Below, piece by piece: positions 35,054 through 43,904 of a stretch of 64,000 nucleotides of DNA (positions are counted from its first letter, which is position 1; the number at the start of each line of letters is the position of its first letter). The translations under genes were made by a program, and so were the position numbers. The DNA is from Acidovorax sp. KKS102. Lineage in GTDB: Bacteria; Pseudomonadota; Gammaproteobacteria; Burkholderiales; Burkholderiaceae_C. The DNA lies in assembly GCF_000302535.1 (NCBI RefSeq), contig NC_018708.1, forward strand, positions 4,588,001 to 4,652,000. The letters are read 5' to 3'. Under the pieces are notes generated by a model. That model was not told the origin of the DNA. It ran no database searches and saw nothing but the letters and a program-made list of their open reading frames with translations.

Positions 35054-35860
35054 TCAGGAACCAATGAAGTTGGGATTGCGCTTGCCGTGGAAGGCCTCGA
35101 CGCCCTCGCGGAAGTCATCGGAGCTGCGCAGCCGGCTGTAGCAATGGCCTTCCAGCTCGATGGCCACGGTCAGCGTGGCGTCCTCGGTGTCGTTCAGCAG
35201 CTTCTTGGCGGTGCGTTGCGCAATCGGCGAGAAAGCGCGCAGCTCGTCCACCAGGCGATCGGTGGCCGCTTCCAGCTCGGCATCGGGCACGCATTCGGTG
35301 GCCACGCCCCACTCGTGCGCCTGCTGGCCCGGAATTCGGCGCGAGCGCATCACGATGTCCTTCGTGCGGGTGATGCCCACCATCTTTTGCAGGCGTGCCG
35401 ATCCGCCGGAGCCGGGGATCTGGCCCAGCTTCTGTTCGGGCAAGGCGTAGCGCGTGGTTTCGGTCACCAGGCGGAAATCGCAGGCCAGCGAAATCTCGAA
35501 GCCGACGCCGAAGCAGTAGCCCCGGTTGGCTGCGATCACCGGCTTGCTGCAACGAGCGGGGGCGGCGATGTTCCAGGCCAGCTTGGAGACGTGCTCCGGG
35601 GAGGCTTCCAGGAAGCCCTTGATGTCGCCACCACTGGAGAAGTGCTCGCCTTGCGCACGCAGCACGATCACCCGCACGGCCGGGTTCTCGTCCAGCGACT
35701 CGAAAACCAGCCGCAGCTGGTCGCGCTGTGCCATGGAGATGATGTTGTAGGGCGGACGGTGCAGCACAATGTCTGCGCGCTCGCGCGCGGCGTCGATCTG
35801 AACGCTGAAGCCGTCCAGATGTTCGAGCAGGGTTTGGGCCGGGTGGGTCAGTTGGGTCAT
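35054..35860 (-). CDS. hmfE: Crotonase-family hydrolase, probable 2-oxoglutaroyl-CoA hydrolase
   Basis: A 268-residue enoyl-CoA hydratase/isomerase-fold protein. It has the oxyanion-hole segments HFSSGGDIKGFL and NRGYCFGVGFEISLACDF. It lies in a cluster with the furoyl-CoA dehydrogenase and ligase genes. In furan catabolism (hmf genes of Cupriavidus) a protein of this fold releases 2-oxoglutarate and CoA in the last step. That assignment comes from context, because the fold alone does not separate hydratase from hydrolase. The ATG at 35860 has AGAGACC upstream. Confidence 0.75.
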   Translation of the reverse strand: MTQLTHPAQTLLEHLDGFSVQIDAARERADIVLHRPPYNIISMAQRDQLRLVFESLDENPAVRVIVLRAQGEHFSSGGDIKGFLEASPEHVSKLAWNIAAPARCSKPVIAANRGYCFGVGFEISLACDFRLVTETTRYALPEQKLGQIPGSGGSARLQKMVGITRTKDIVMRSRRIPGQQAHEWGVATECVPDAELEAATDRLVDELRAFSPIAQRTAKKLLNDTEDATLTVAIELEGHCYSRLRSSDDFREGVEAFHGKRNPNFIGS

Positions 35861-35894
35861 AAAGGTCTCTTGGTGATCGATGGAAGAAGAGGAT

Positions 35895-36509
35895 TCAGGG
35901 ATTGGGCATGCGCACCAGGGCGGCCGGCTGAGGCTGGCGCAGGCCCTCCCAGCGTGTGACGAGATCGTTGTGCTCAACGTCGAAAAGGTCCAGCACGCGA
36001 CCGATGGTGTGGTTGACCATGTCATCGAGCGACGCGGGACGGACGTAGAACGCCGGCACGGGCGGGAACACGATGGCGCCCATCTCGGTCACGGCGACCA
36101 TGTTCCGCAGGTGCGCCATGTTCAGGGGCGTCTCGCGCGCCAGGAGCACCAGGCGACGCCGCTCTTTCAGCACCACGTCTGCGGCGCGGCTGACCAGGTT
36201 ATCGCCCAGCCCATGCGCGATGCCGGCCAGTGTCTTCATCGAGCAGGGTGCCACCACCATGCCGGCGGTGCGGAAAGAGCCACTGGAGACGGCGGCGCCG
36301 ATGTCCTTGACGCTGTGCACCTCGTCGGCCAGGGCCTCGATCTCACTGCGCTTGAGGTCCACCTCCTGAGACGCGGTGAGCGCGCCGGAGGCGGACATCA
36401 CCAGGTGCGTCTCCCAACCGGGCAGCGTGCGCAGCACCTGCAGCAGGCGGATGCCGTAGATGGCGCCGCTGGCACCGGTGATCGCCACGATCAAGCGCTT
36501 TGTGGTCAT
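35895..36509 (-). CDS. hmfG: UbiX-like flavin prenyltransferase
   Basis: A 204-residue protein that makes the prenylated FMN needed by UbiD-type decarboxylases. It shows VAITGASGAIYGIRLLQVL at the N-terminus, SSGSFRTAGMVVAPCSMKTL, and LVLLARETPLNMAHLRNM, all typical of UbiX/Pad1. It overlaps the ubiD-like gene by four bases, so the two are a functional pair. In furan catabolism the pair is HmfG/HmfF. The ubiquinone-pathway UbiX would not be expected in this setting. Confidence 0.87.
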   Translation of the reverse strand: MTTKRLIVAITGASGAIYGIRLLQVLRTLPGWETHLVMSASGALTASQEVDLKRSEIEALADEVHSVKDIGAAVSSGSFRTAGMVVAPCSMKTLAGIAHGLGDNLVSRAADVVLKERRRLVLLARETPLNMAHLRNMVAVTEMGAIVFPPVPAFYVRPASLDDMVNHTIGRVLDLFDVEHNDLVTRWEGLRQPQPAALVRMPNP

Positions 36510-37963
36510 CTTTGCACCTTGCCTGTGTCAAAGTCGACGCGGGCCGACGTATCGATCAGTGCGTCCAGGTCCTCGGTGTCCTCACCCGGCACGCGCACTT
36601 TGGTGAAGACATGCTCGTGGTAGACCACGGGCTTGGTGGCGTCCAGGCCCATCTTGGCGCTGATGCCCTGCAGGTGGGATGGCGGCGCGCTGTTCTCGCC
36701 GAATTCCTGGCCCACCGTGGTGGAAGGATCAAGCACCGAGCCTTGCGCCCCGGCGATCACGACCAGGTCCCGGTCGGCCTGAAAGCGCGTGGCCACTGCC
36801 CATTCCACCTGCAGCGGGTCGTGCACCTCCACGTCGTCGTCCACCACCACCACCTGCTTGATGTCGTAGTGCGCGCCGAACGCAGCGCAGATCACGTTCT
36901 TCGGCTGGCCCTCGTGGGTCTTCCGGATCTTGACGAACAGGTGGTAGCGGCCGACACCGCCAATCGACAGATGGACGTCCAGCACGTTGGGGAAGCTGCG
37001 CTGCAGGTGGGCCAGCAGCGTCGCCTCGCGCGGGATGGAACCCAGCAGGAGGTGCTCCATCTCGGCGGGGACGATCGTGTGGAAGACCGGATCGCGGCGA
37101 TGGGTGATTGCGTCCACCTGGATCACCTCGCGGTGCTCTCGCGCGCTGTAGTACTTGGGAAACTCGCCGAAGGGGCCTTCCAGCTCCTTCACGCCCGGCA
37201 GGATGCGTCCTTCGATCACCACCTCGGCGTCGGCCGGCACGCGCACATCATTGGTGAGGCACTTGACCACGCGCAACGGGGCGCCGTGCAGGGCGCCGGC
37301 GATCTCCAGCTCGTCGCAATCGAGCGGGGCAATGGCCTGCGAGGCCAACAGCGTGAGCGGGTCGACGCCGATCACCACCGCCACGTCCAGCGGCTGCTGG
37401 CGCGCTTCGGCTTCCTTGTAGAAGGCCCAGAGGTGGCGCGGCAGCATCAGGATCGCCATGCGCTCCTTGGAGTGGACCTGGATCCGGTTGATCGAGACGT
37501 TCTGCGCCCCCGTCTTCGGGTTTCGGGCGATCACCAGGCCGGCGGTGATGTAGGGGCCGTTGTCGTGCTCGCTGTGGGTTGGTATGGGCAACACCTCGCG
37601 CGGATCGACGCCCTTTTGCACCACCTGCTGGCAGAGCGCCTCGCCCGTCGGCACCTCCCGCCAGGGCAGCGGGTTCTCGGCGGCCTGGCGGAAGCGCTGC
37701 AGCAGTTGCGACTCGGTCACGCCCATGGCTTCGGCAATCCAGCCGCGGCGCGACATGAAGCCCGACACCACTGGCATGTCATGTCCGCCGGGCCGGGGGA
37801 AATAGACCGCTTGCCGGCCGTCGAGCCGCTTGGCGATGGCGGCCAGCTGGTGTTCGAGTTTCACACCTTCGCGGATGACGGCCACGCGGCCGGTGTCGGA
37901 CAGGTGGGCGAGCCAGCGACGCAGGTCGGTGGAAAGTGCGGGGGCGGGGGCGAAAGTGGTCAT
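36506..37963 (-). CDS. hmfF: UbiD-family decarboxylase, probable 2,5-furandicarboxylate decarboxylase
   Basis: A 485-residue prenyl-FMN-dependent (de)carboxylase. Family features are NVSINRIQVHSKERM (arginine of the E-R-E catalytic set), the ELEIAGALHGAPLRVVK core, and LEGPFGEFPKYYSAREH with the glutamates. By context with an acyl-CoA ligase and a molybdenum hydroxylase it most likely converts 2,5-furandicarboxylate to 2-furoate (HmfF). An aromatic acid decarboxylase is the alternative. The ATG at 37963 gives the full N-terminus. Confidence 0.8.
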   Translation of the reverse strand: MTTFAPAPALSTDLRRWLAHLSDTGRVAVIREGVKLEHQLAAIAKRLDGRQAVYFPRPGGHDMPVVSGFMSRRGWIAEAMGVTESQLLQRFRQAAENPLPWREVPTGEALCQQVVQKGVDPREVLPIPTHSEHDNGPYITAGLVIARNPKTGAQNVSINRIQVHSKERMAILMLPRHLWAFYKEAEARQQPLDVAVVIGVDPLTLLASQAIAPLDCDELEIAGALHGAPLRVVKCLTNDVRVPADAEVVIEGRILPGVKELEGPFGEFPKYYSAREHREVIQVDAITHRRDPVFHTIVPAEMEHLLLGSIPREATLLAHLQRSFPNVLDVHLSIGGVGRYHLFVKIRKTHEGQPKNVICAAFGAHYDIKQVVVVDDDVEVHDPLQVEWAVATRFQADRDLVVIAGAQGSVLDPSTTVGQEFGENSAPPSHLQGISAKMGLDATKPVVYHEHVFTKVRVPGEDTEDLDALIDTSARVDFDTGKVQR

Positions 37964-37992
37964 GAGCGTGCGGGGAGAAGTGGGAAGTGGGA

Positions 37993-39570
37993 TCAGGCGG
38001 AACGGTCTTCGCCGGCCGGCAGGGGCGTGTACTCACCCGCCACGAGCTTGCGGCGCAGCACCTTGCCGACGGGGGATTTGGGAATTTCGGCGACGAACAC
38101 GTATTCGCGCGGCCGCTTGAAGTTGGGCAGGTCGGAGCTGCGGCAGTGCGCGTCCAGCGCGTGCGGATCCAGCGGCGCACCGCCGTCGCGGGTGGTGACG
38201 AAGGCCACGACCCGCTGTCCCCAGCGCTCGTCCGACAGCCCGGCCACAGCCACTTCGCCGACGCCGGGGCACAGCGAGATGACGGACTCGATGTCGACCG
38301 GCGAGATGTTCTCGCCGCCGCTGATGATCATGTCGTCCACCCGGCCGGTGACGAACAGGTCGCCGTCCTCGTCGAGGTAGCCGGTGTCGCCGGTGAAGTA
38401 CCAGCCGCTGCGCAGCGACTTGGCGTTGGCGTCCCCGCGTTTCCAGTAGCCTTCAAAGGCTTCGTCGCCGCGCAGGTCGGCAATGATCTGACCCTCCACC
38501 CAGGGGGCCACGCGGTCGTCGACGCCGGACGCGTCCAGGCGCACCACGCGCAGCCGGGTGTTGATGCCGGCACGGCCGGCGCTGCCGGGCTTGTCCAGAG
38601 CCTGCTGGTGGACCGAGAAGGTGTACACCTCGGAGGATCCGTAGTGGTTCACGAAGAGCTCGGGCTGGAAGGCCGCCTGCAGGCGCTTGAGCAGCGCATC
38701 GTGCATTGGGGCGCCGGCAAAACCAAGTTTCTTCACGGAAGCGATGTCAGGCCCGGGGCCGCTGCCGTGTCCGGCGCGCTCGCGCTGCGTCAGCAGGTCG
38801 TGGTAGAGCGTGGGCACTAGGTATAGGCAGGTCAGGCGCTCGGCCTCCATAAGTGCCAGCGCCTCCTGCGTATCGAAGCGGGGCATGCACACGAACACGC
38901 CATCGACCAGCGCCATGGCGAGCAGAGAGCGCACACCCATCGTGTGGTACAGGGGCATCACGCCCAGCGTGCGTTCACCGCGCCGGTAGAGGTTTTGCGC
39001 CACGTGCGCCAGCGCTGCAGCACGCTCCTGGCGGTGGCGGCGCGGCACGCCCTTGGGCTTGCCGGTGGTGCCCGAAGTGTAGAGCATCAGCGACAAATCC
39101 TCGGCATCGGCCGCAGTCTGCAGCGGCGACGCCGGGCCGGCCAGCAGGGTCTCCCAATCGCCGGTGGCATCGCTGCCTTCTAACGTGCCCACGCCGATAC
39201 GCGGCAGCGCGCGCGCACCGCCGCTGGCACGGGTGGCCTCCTCGCTGGAGGCGTCGAAGAACACAGCCTTGGCCTCAGCGTCGGCCAGGCAGTAGTCGAT
39301 CTCGTCGGCCTTGGCGCGCCAGTTCAGCGGCACGATCACCACGCCCAGGAACTGGCAGGCCCAGTGCAGCGTGGCCGCCTGGTGGCGGTTCTGCAGCACC
39401 GACAGCAGCCGGTCGCCCCGGCCCAGTCCCAGGCGCTGTAGACCCGCCACGGTGCGGCCGATCTGCTCGTGCCACTGCGCATAGGTGAGACGCACGCCGC
39501 TGTCCACTAGGGCAAGCGCGTGCGGGCTGCGTTCGACGCTTTGTAGGAAGGTCGTACCGAGGTCGAGCAT
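37993..39570 (-). CDS. hmfD: Acyl-CoA ligase, probable 2-furoyl-CoA synthetase
   Basis: A 525-residue AMP-forming ligase. The P-loop is SLMLYTSGTTGKPKGVP (around residue 160), followed by GSSEVYTF, the adenine site YFTGDTGYLDEDGDLFVTGR, and the C-terminal KSPVGKVLRRKL lysine. It activates a small carboxylic acid to its CoA thioester. In this cluster 2-furoate is the likely acid. It lies between the decarboxylase gene and the three dehydrogenase genes, all close together. Confidence 0.82.
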   Translation of the reverse strand: MLDLGTTFLQSVERSPHALALVDSGVRLTYAQWHEQIGRTVAGLQRLGLGRGDRLLSVLQNRHQAATLHWACQFLGVVIVPLNWRAKADEIDYCLADAEAKAVFFDASSEEATRASGGARALPRIGVGTLEGSDATGDWETLLAGPASPLQTAADAEDLSLMLYTSGTTGKPKGVPRRHRQERAAALAHVAQNLYRRGERTLGVMPLYHTMGVRSLLAMALVDGVFVCMPRFDTQEALALMEAERLTCLYLVPTLYHDLLTQRERAGHGSGPGPDIASVKKLGFAGAPMHDALLKRLQAAFQPELFVNHYGSSEVYTFSVHQQALDKPGSAGRAGINTRLRVVRLDASGVDDRVAPWVEGQIIADLRGDEAFEGYWKRGDANAKSLRSGWYFTGDTGYLDEDGDLFVTGRVDDMIISGGENISPVDIESVISLCPGVGEVAVAGLSDERWGQRVVAFVTTRDGGAPLDPHALDAHCRSSDLPNFKRPREYVFVAEIPKSPVGKVLRRKLVAGEYTPLPAGEDRSA

Positions 39571-39573
39571 GGA

Positions 39574-40095
39574 TCAGTCTCCGGGGTGGGGGGTGGTCGC
39601 GGCCTGGCGGCGCAGCGACGCGGTTTCGAGCACCGCCGCCACGATGGGCGTGTAGCCGGTGCAGCGGCAAAGATGGCCCGACAGCATGTCGCGCACCTGC
39701 GCTTCGCTGGGGTCCGGGACACGCTTGAGATAGTCGTCGCAGCTCATGAGGATGCCCGCGGTGCAGAAGCCGCACTGCAGGGCGTGGTGGCGCTTGAAGG
39801 CCTCCTGCAGGTCGGACATCGGCCCGTCCCCATCGCACAGTCCTTCAACCGTGTCGACGCGGCGGCCGTCGACCTGCAGCGCCAGCGTCAGGCAGGAGCG
39901 GCCGGCCACGCCGTCGATCTGCACGGTGCAGGCACCGCACACGCCGTGCTCGCAGCCCACGTGCGTCCCGGTCGCGCCCAGGCCTTCGCGCAGGAAGTCC
40001 GATAGCAGCATGCGCGGCTCGCAGGCTGCGCTGCGGGCGGCGCCGTTGAGCGTCAGGCGCACGGTGTGCTGGTGGTCGCGGCTGCACTGCTTCAT
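39574..40095 (-). CDS. hmfC: Molybdenum hydroxylase, [2Fe-2S] subunit (furoyl-CoA dehydrogenase small subunit)
   Basis: A 173-residue electron-transfer subunit with two [2Fe-2S] sites. The plant-type N-terminal cluster is CEHGVCGACTVQIDG plus a later cysteine (GRSCL). The C-terminal cluster is LQCGFCTAGILMS with HLCRCTGYTPI. It passes electrons from the molybdenum centre to FAD. The ATG at 40095 overlaps the end of the FAD-subunit gene by ATGA. The very long upstream frame through the next gene is a shadow. Confidence 0.9.
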   Translation of the reverse strand: MKQCSRDHQHTVRLTLNGAARSAACEPRMLLSDFLREGLGATGTHVGCEHGVCGACTVQIDGVAGRSCLTLALQVDGRRVDTVEGLCDGDGPMSDLQEAFKRHHALQCGFCTAGILMSCDDYLKRVPDPSEAQVRDMLSGHLCRCTGYTPIVAAVLETASLRRQAATTPHPGD

Positions 40096-40922
40096 CGGGA
40101 GGTCTCCGTGACTTGGGCGATTACCTGCGCGCCGAGCTGGCGCACGAGGTGGCGGCGGAAGGTAGCGCTGGCATGCGCGTCGTCCTGGGCTTCGAGCTCC
40201 CAGGCGAAGTCGTTGAGGGCGCTGTCCAGCTCGGCGCCGCGCAGGCCGGCCGGCCACTGCGCCAGACGCGGCCGGTCCGACACCCCGCCGATGGCGAGAC
40301 AGAGGCCGCGCGCGTCGACCACGGCGGCGGCCGAAACGATGGCGAAGTCGCCGTGGCGGGCCGAGAACTCCGTGAAGGCGCTGCGCTGGCCCGGCAGGGC
40401 CAGCGGAAAGCGCACCTGCTCCACCAGTTCGTCGGGCGCGCGCGCCGTCATCAGCATGCCCTGGAAGAACTCGCCCGCGGGCAGGGTGCGGCGCTTCTTG
40501 GCGTTGCGCAGCACCACCTCGCCGCCCAGCGCCAACAGCACCAGCGGGATCTCGGCGCTCGGGTCGGCGTGGGCCACAGAGCCGCACACGGTGCCGCGGT
40601 TGCGCACCTGGAAATGCGAGATGAAGGGGAAGGCCTGCGCAAGCAGCGGCACTTCCCGCGCCAAGGTTGAGCGCCATTCCACGCTCGCTTGCGTGGCTGC
40701 CGCACCCACGGCCAGCATGCTGCCTTCGCTGCGCACAAAGTTCAGGTCGTCGGTGCGCGAGATGTCGATCAGCACGCTGGGCTGCGCCAGCCGCATGTTG
40801 AGCACGGCCATCAGCGACTGGCCGCCGGCCAGGATCCGCGCCTCGGGCCCGAGCGCCTTGAGCTGCTGCACTGCCTCGTCGGCGGTTTCCGCGCGCACGT
40901 AGTCGAAGGCCGCCGGCTTCAT
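40092..40922 (-). CDS. hmfB: Molybdenum hydroxylase, FAD subunit (furoyl-CoA dehydrogenase medium subunit)
   Basis: A 276-residue FAD protein of the CoxM type. It has ARILAGGQSLMAVLNMRL near residue 30 and VRNRGTVCGSVAHADPSAE near residue 105, both FAD-binding. It lacks the extra cysteine-rich insertion that carries the [4Fe-4S] cluster of 4-hydroxybenzoyl-CoA reductase (HcrB), which argues for a dehydrogenase rather than that reductase. It overlaps both neighbours by four bases (ATGA). Confidence 0.88.
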   Translation of the reverse strand: MKPAAFDYVRAETADEAVQQLKALGPEARILAGGQSLMAVLNMRLAQPSVLIDISRTDDLNFVRSEGSMLAVGAAATQASVEWRSTLAREVPLLAQAFPFISHFQVRNRGTVCGSVAHADPSAEIPLVLLALGGEVVLRNAKKRRTLPAGEFFQGMLMTARAPDELVEQVRFPLALPGQRSAFTEFSARHGDFAIVSAAAVVDARGLCLAIGGVSDRPRLAQWPAGLRGAELDSALNDFAWELEAQDDAHASATFRRHLVRQLGAQVIAQVTETSR

Positions 40923-43882
40923 CGCGCCGCTCCCAGGCGGGCCAGCAAGCGCTGCCACCATGAACCCGAAGGCGTGGCACCCTTGCCGCCCGCCTGCCGG
41001 CCGAGTTGTTCGAACAGCTGCCGCAGCACGATTTTGGCCGCGCCCTCCAGCATGCGGCCACCCACGGCCGCCACCTTGCCCGAGACCTCGGCCTCGTAGT
41101 CGTAGCGCAGCAGCGTGCCGCCATCCCTGGGCTCGAGCGTGACCAGGCCGTTGCCCCTTGCCGCACCCATACTGGACAGGCCGGAGCCGGCCAGCCGCAG
41201 GCGGCGCGGCGGCTCCAAGTCGCTCAGCGCGATCTCGGCTGCGTAGCGCGCCTTGATCATGCCCACGCCCACCGTCACGTCCGCGCGGTAACGATTGGGG
41301 CCGGTCTGATGCAGTGCATGGCAACCGGGGATGACCTTGGCCAGGGCCGCCGGGTCCATCAGCACGGCGAACACCGCCTCGGGTTCGGCCGGCAGCAGGA
41401 TCTCACCTTGCGCCGCCAAGGCCTTGCCGGCCTTGCCGCCCGCTGGCCGGGCCGACGCAGCGCCCTGGGAGGGTGGCGGGTCGGCCAAGCCCAGCAGGTC
41501 CATCACGCGTGAGGGGGTCAGAGGCAGCGTGACGTTGGTCACGCCGAGCGCGTCGGCCACCGCGTTGGCGATGCAGGGCGGCGTGCTCATGTTGTTGCCC
41601 TCGCCCAGTCCCTTGGCGCCCAGCGGCGTGAACGGGCTGGGAGTCTCCAGGTGCACGATGATCGGGTCGGGCACCTCGCAGGTGGTGGGCACCAGGTAAT
41701 CGGCGAAGGTGCCGGACTGGAAGCTGCCGTCGCTGCCATATCGGAACTCTTCCATCAGCGCCGCGCCGAGTCCCTGGGCGAAGGCGCCGCGAATCTGGCC
41801 GTCGGCCAGGGCCGGGTTCAGGAGGGTGCCGGCGTCGTGTGTGGTGACGTAGCGGTCGATGCGGACGCGGCCGGTGGCGCGATCCACCTCGACGGCACAG
41901 ATGTCGAATGCGAAGCCGTAGGCCGCCGACGTATTGACGCGGTCGTCCTCGTCCGGGGCGGTCAGCTGCGGCGGTGACCAGAAGGCCGTTTCGCGCAAAC
42001 CAACGGGTTCGCCCTCGGGCAGCAGGCCGGGCGCCCAGTGCGGGCTGGCCGCCAGCCGGCCGAAGGGCTGGCCACGCTCGGGCGCGTCCTTGGGATAGAC
42101 CTTGCCGCCTGCAAATACCATCTGGTCGGGCTCGCATCCAAACTGCGCGGCGGCGATCCGCGCCAGCTTGTCCCGCAGGCGCTGGCAAGCAATATGCAGC
42201 GTGCCCGCCACGGCACCGGCGAAGCGGCTGGAGTAGTTACCGGCTGCGACCGACCAAGCGTCCTTGGCGGTGTCGAATTCAACGTTCACAGCCACCTCGT
42301 CCGGATCGACGCCGAAGACGTCGGCCGCCAGCTGGGCGCACACGGTGCGGTGGCCCTGACCGGCCGGCGCGGAGGCGATGACCACCGTCACGCCGCCCAG
42401 CGGGTCGATGCTCACGGTGGCGGCAGCGATGGCGCCGTTCTTCGGCCCGGCCTTGGCGCGCTGCTCGCGGGGCAGCACCGTCGTGATGTAGCCCATGTTG
42501 GAGACGGAGGGCTCCACGATGGCTGCAAAGCCGATGCCGTACAGCCGACCCTCGCCGCGCGCGGCCGCTTGGCGCTGGCGCAGCTCGTCGAGGCGACCAT
42601 CGCGCAGCGCCAACTCCAGGGCGCGCTGGTAGTCCCCGGAGTCAATCAGAGCGCCGGCGGCGGCCCGGTAGGGAAACGCGTCGCGAGGAATGAAGTTGCG
42701 ACGATAGACGTCCAGCGGGTCGAGGTTGAGTTCGACCGCGATGCGCTGCACTAGGCGCTCCAGCGCGAAGTACACCTGTGGCCCGCCGAAGCCGCGCACC
42801 AGACCGGTGGGCGTCTTGCTGGTCAGCACCACCCGGTTGCGTACGCTGAGGTTGGGGATGGCATATGCGCCGGTGAGGCAGCCATGCATGCGGTAGAAGG
42901 TGGCGGGCTCGGGCGCGCGCAGGTAGCCGCCGCAGTCGTCGAGCTGGTCCAGTGACAAGGCGGTAATGCGGCCATCGGCTTCGACCGCTGCAGCCGCATG
43001 GCACAGGCGGCCGGTGGCGGAGGTGGCTGCGGTCAGGTGCTCGAGCCGGTCTTCTACCCACTTGACGGGAGCGCCGACCTTGCGCGCCGCCAGGCACATC
43101 AGCACAGCGGGGTTGAGCACGGCCTGCTTCACCCCGAAGCTGCCGCCGGAATCCGGGAAGGTGCGGTGGCGCAGCTTGTTGCCCGGCACCTTGAGCGCCA
43201 TCGCCATCACGGTGTGCAGCGAGAACGGCCCCATGAAGTTGGACTGCACGTCGTAGCCATCATCCCCGCAGAGGAACTCCGCCACCACCACCGCGCATTC
43301 GATCGGCGTGCAGGAGTTGCGCGGGTATTCGACCGTGAGCGCAACCCGGTGCGGAGCGCTGGCGAAGGCCTGTTCGGGGTCCCCATAGCGGAAGCTGCGG
43401 TCGCTCACCACATTGCTGCCCACCTTCTCGTGCAGCACCGGAGCGCCTTCTGCGATCGCGGCGCGTATGTCCGTGACCGGCGGCAGGGATTCGTAGTCGG
43501 CCTCCAGCAGCTCCAGCGCATCCTCCGCGATATAGCGGCTCTGGGCGACCACCACGGCGACCGGCTCGCCCACGTAGCGCACCTTATCCACGGCCAGGGC
43601 CCACAGTTCCATCGGCGCCTTCACGCCAACGATGAAGGGCTTGGACCAGCGTTGCACGTCCGCGGCGGTCAGGACGGCGCGCACGCCGGGTAGGGCCATG
43701 GCCTTGTCGGAACGAACGGCCAGCAGCCGGGCGTGAGCATGGGGCGAGCGCAGCACCGCAGCGTGCAGCGTGCCGGCACGCACGGGCGCATCGTCACCGT
43801 AACGGCCCCGGCCGCTGAGCAGCGGGCGGTCTTCGACACGCTGCGCGCGGCGGCCCAGGTGGGGAGTGGGTGTTTCAAGCAT
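40919..43882 (-). CDS. hmfA: Molybdenum hydroxylase large subunit fused to a CoxG domain (furoyl-CoA dehydrogenase)
   Basis: A 987-residue protein. Residues 1 to about 790 are the molybdopterin-binding subunit of the xanthine dehydrogenase family. GQGHRTVCAQLAADVFGVDP and GAKGLGEGNNMSTP, with the catalytic-base glutamate, are visible. The AYxCSFR loop of CO dehydrogenase is absent, so it is not CoxL. After a Pro/Ala/Gly linker, residues about 820-960 form a CoxG / SRPBCC-type domain (GEILLPAEPEAVFAVLMDP, VIPGCHALHQTGPNRYRADV). CoxG is usually a separate protein linked to cofactor maturation. In this cluster the enzyme likely hydroxylates 2-furoyl-CoA at C5. Confidence 0.85.
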   Translation of the reverse strand: MLETPTPHLGRRAQRVEDRPLLSGRGRYGDDAPVRAGTLHAAVLRSPHAHARLLAVRSDKAMALPGVRAVLTAADVQRWSKPFIVGVKAPMELWALAVDKVRYVGEPVAVVVAQSRYIAEDALELLEADYESLPPVTDIRAAIAEGAPVLHEKVGSNVVSDRSFRYGDPEQAFASAPHRVALTVEYPRNSCTPIECAVVVAEFLCGDDGYDVQSNFMGPFSLHTVMAMALKVPGNKLRHRTFPDSGGSFGVKQAVLNPAVLMCLAARKVGAPVKWVEDRLEHLTAATSATGRLCHAAAAVEADGRITALSLDQLDDCGGYLRAPEPATFYRMHGCLTGAYAIPNLSVRNRVVLTSKTPTGLVRGFGGPQVYFALERLVQRIAVELNLDPLDVYRRNFIPRDAFPYRAAAGALIDSGDYQRALELALRDGRLDELRQRQAAARGEGRLYGIGFAAIVEPSVSNMGYITTVLPREQRAKAGPKNGAIAAATVSIDPLGGVTVVIASAPAGQGHRTVCAQLAADVFGVDPDEVAVNVEFDTAKDAWSVAAGNYSSRFAGAVAGTLHIACQRLRDKLARIAAAQFGCEPDQMVFAGGKVYPKDAPERGQPFGRLAASPHWAPGLLPEGEPVGLRETAFWSPPQLTAPDEDDRVNTSAAYGFAFDICAVEVDRATGRVRIDRYVTTHDAGTLLNPALADGQIRGAFAQGLGAALMEEFRYGSDGSFQSGTFADYLVPTTCEVPDPIIVHLETPSPFTPLGAKGLGEGNNMSTPPCIANAVADALGVTNVTLPLTPSRVMDLLGLADPPPSQGAASARPAGGKAGKALAAQGEILLPAEPEAVFAVLMDPAALAKVIPGCHALHQTGPNRYRADVTVGVGMIKARYAAEIALSDLEPPRRLRLAGSGLSSMGAARGNGLVTLEPRDGGTLLRYDYEAEVSGKVAAVGGRMLEGAAKIVLRQLFEQLGRQAGGKGATPSGSWWQRLLARLGAAR

Positions 43883-43904
43883 GTGTGGAGCCGGGCACGG
43901 CCTC

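Noticed and set aside
35895..37963. UbiX/UbiD as ubiquinone biosynthesis genes
   Set aside because: They are translationally coupled to each other and embedded with a ligase and molybdenum hydroxylase, which fits furan or aromatic acid decarboxylation better.
36500..38380. 626-residue open frame on the plus strand across the UbiD and ligase genes
   Set aside because: It spans two genes with clear motifs on the other strand, has His/Gly/Arg-rich shadow composition and no recognisable domain.
39574..43882. 4-hydroxybenzoyl-CoA reductase or CO dehydrogenase
   Set aside because: The FAD subunit lacks the [4Fe-4S] insertion of the reductase, and the large subunit lacks the AYxCSFR loop of CO dehydrogenase.
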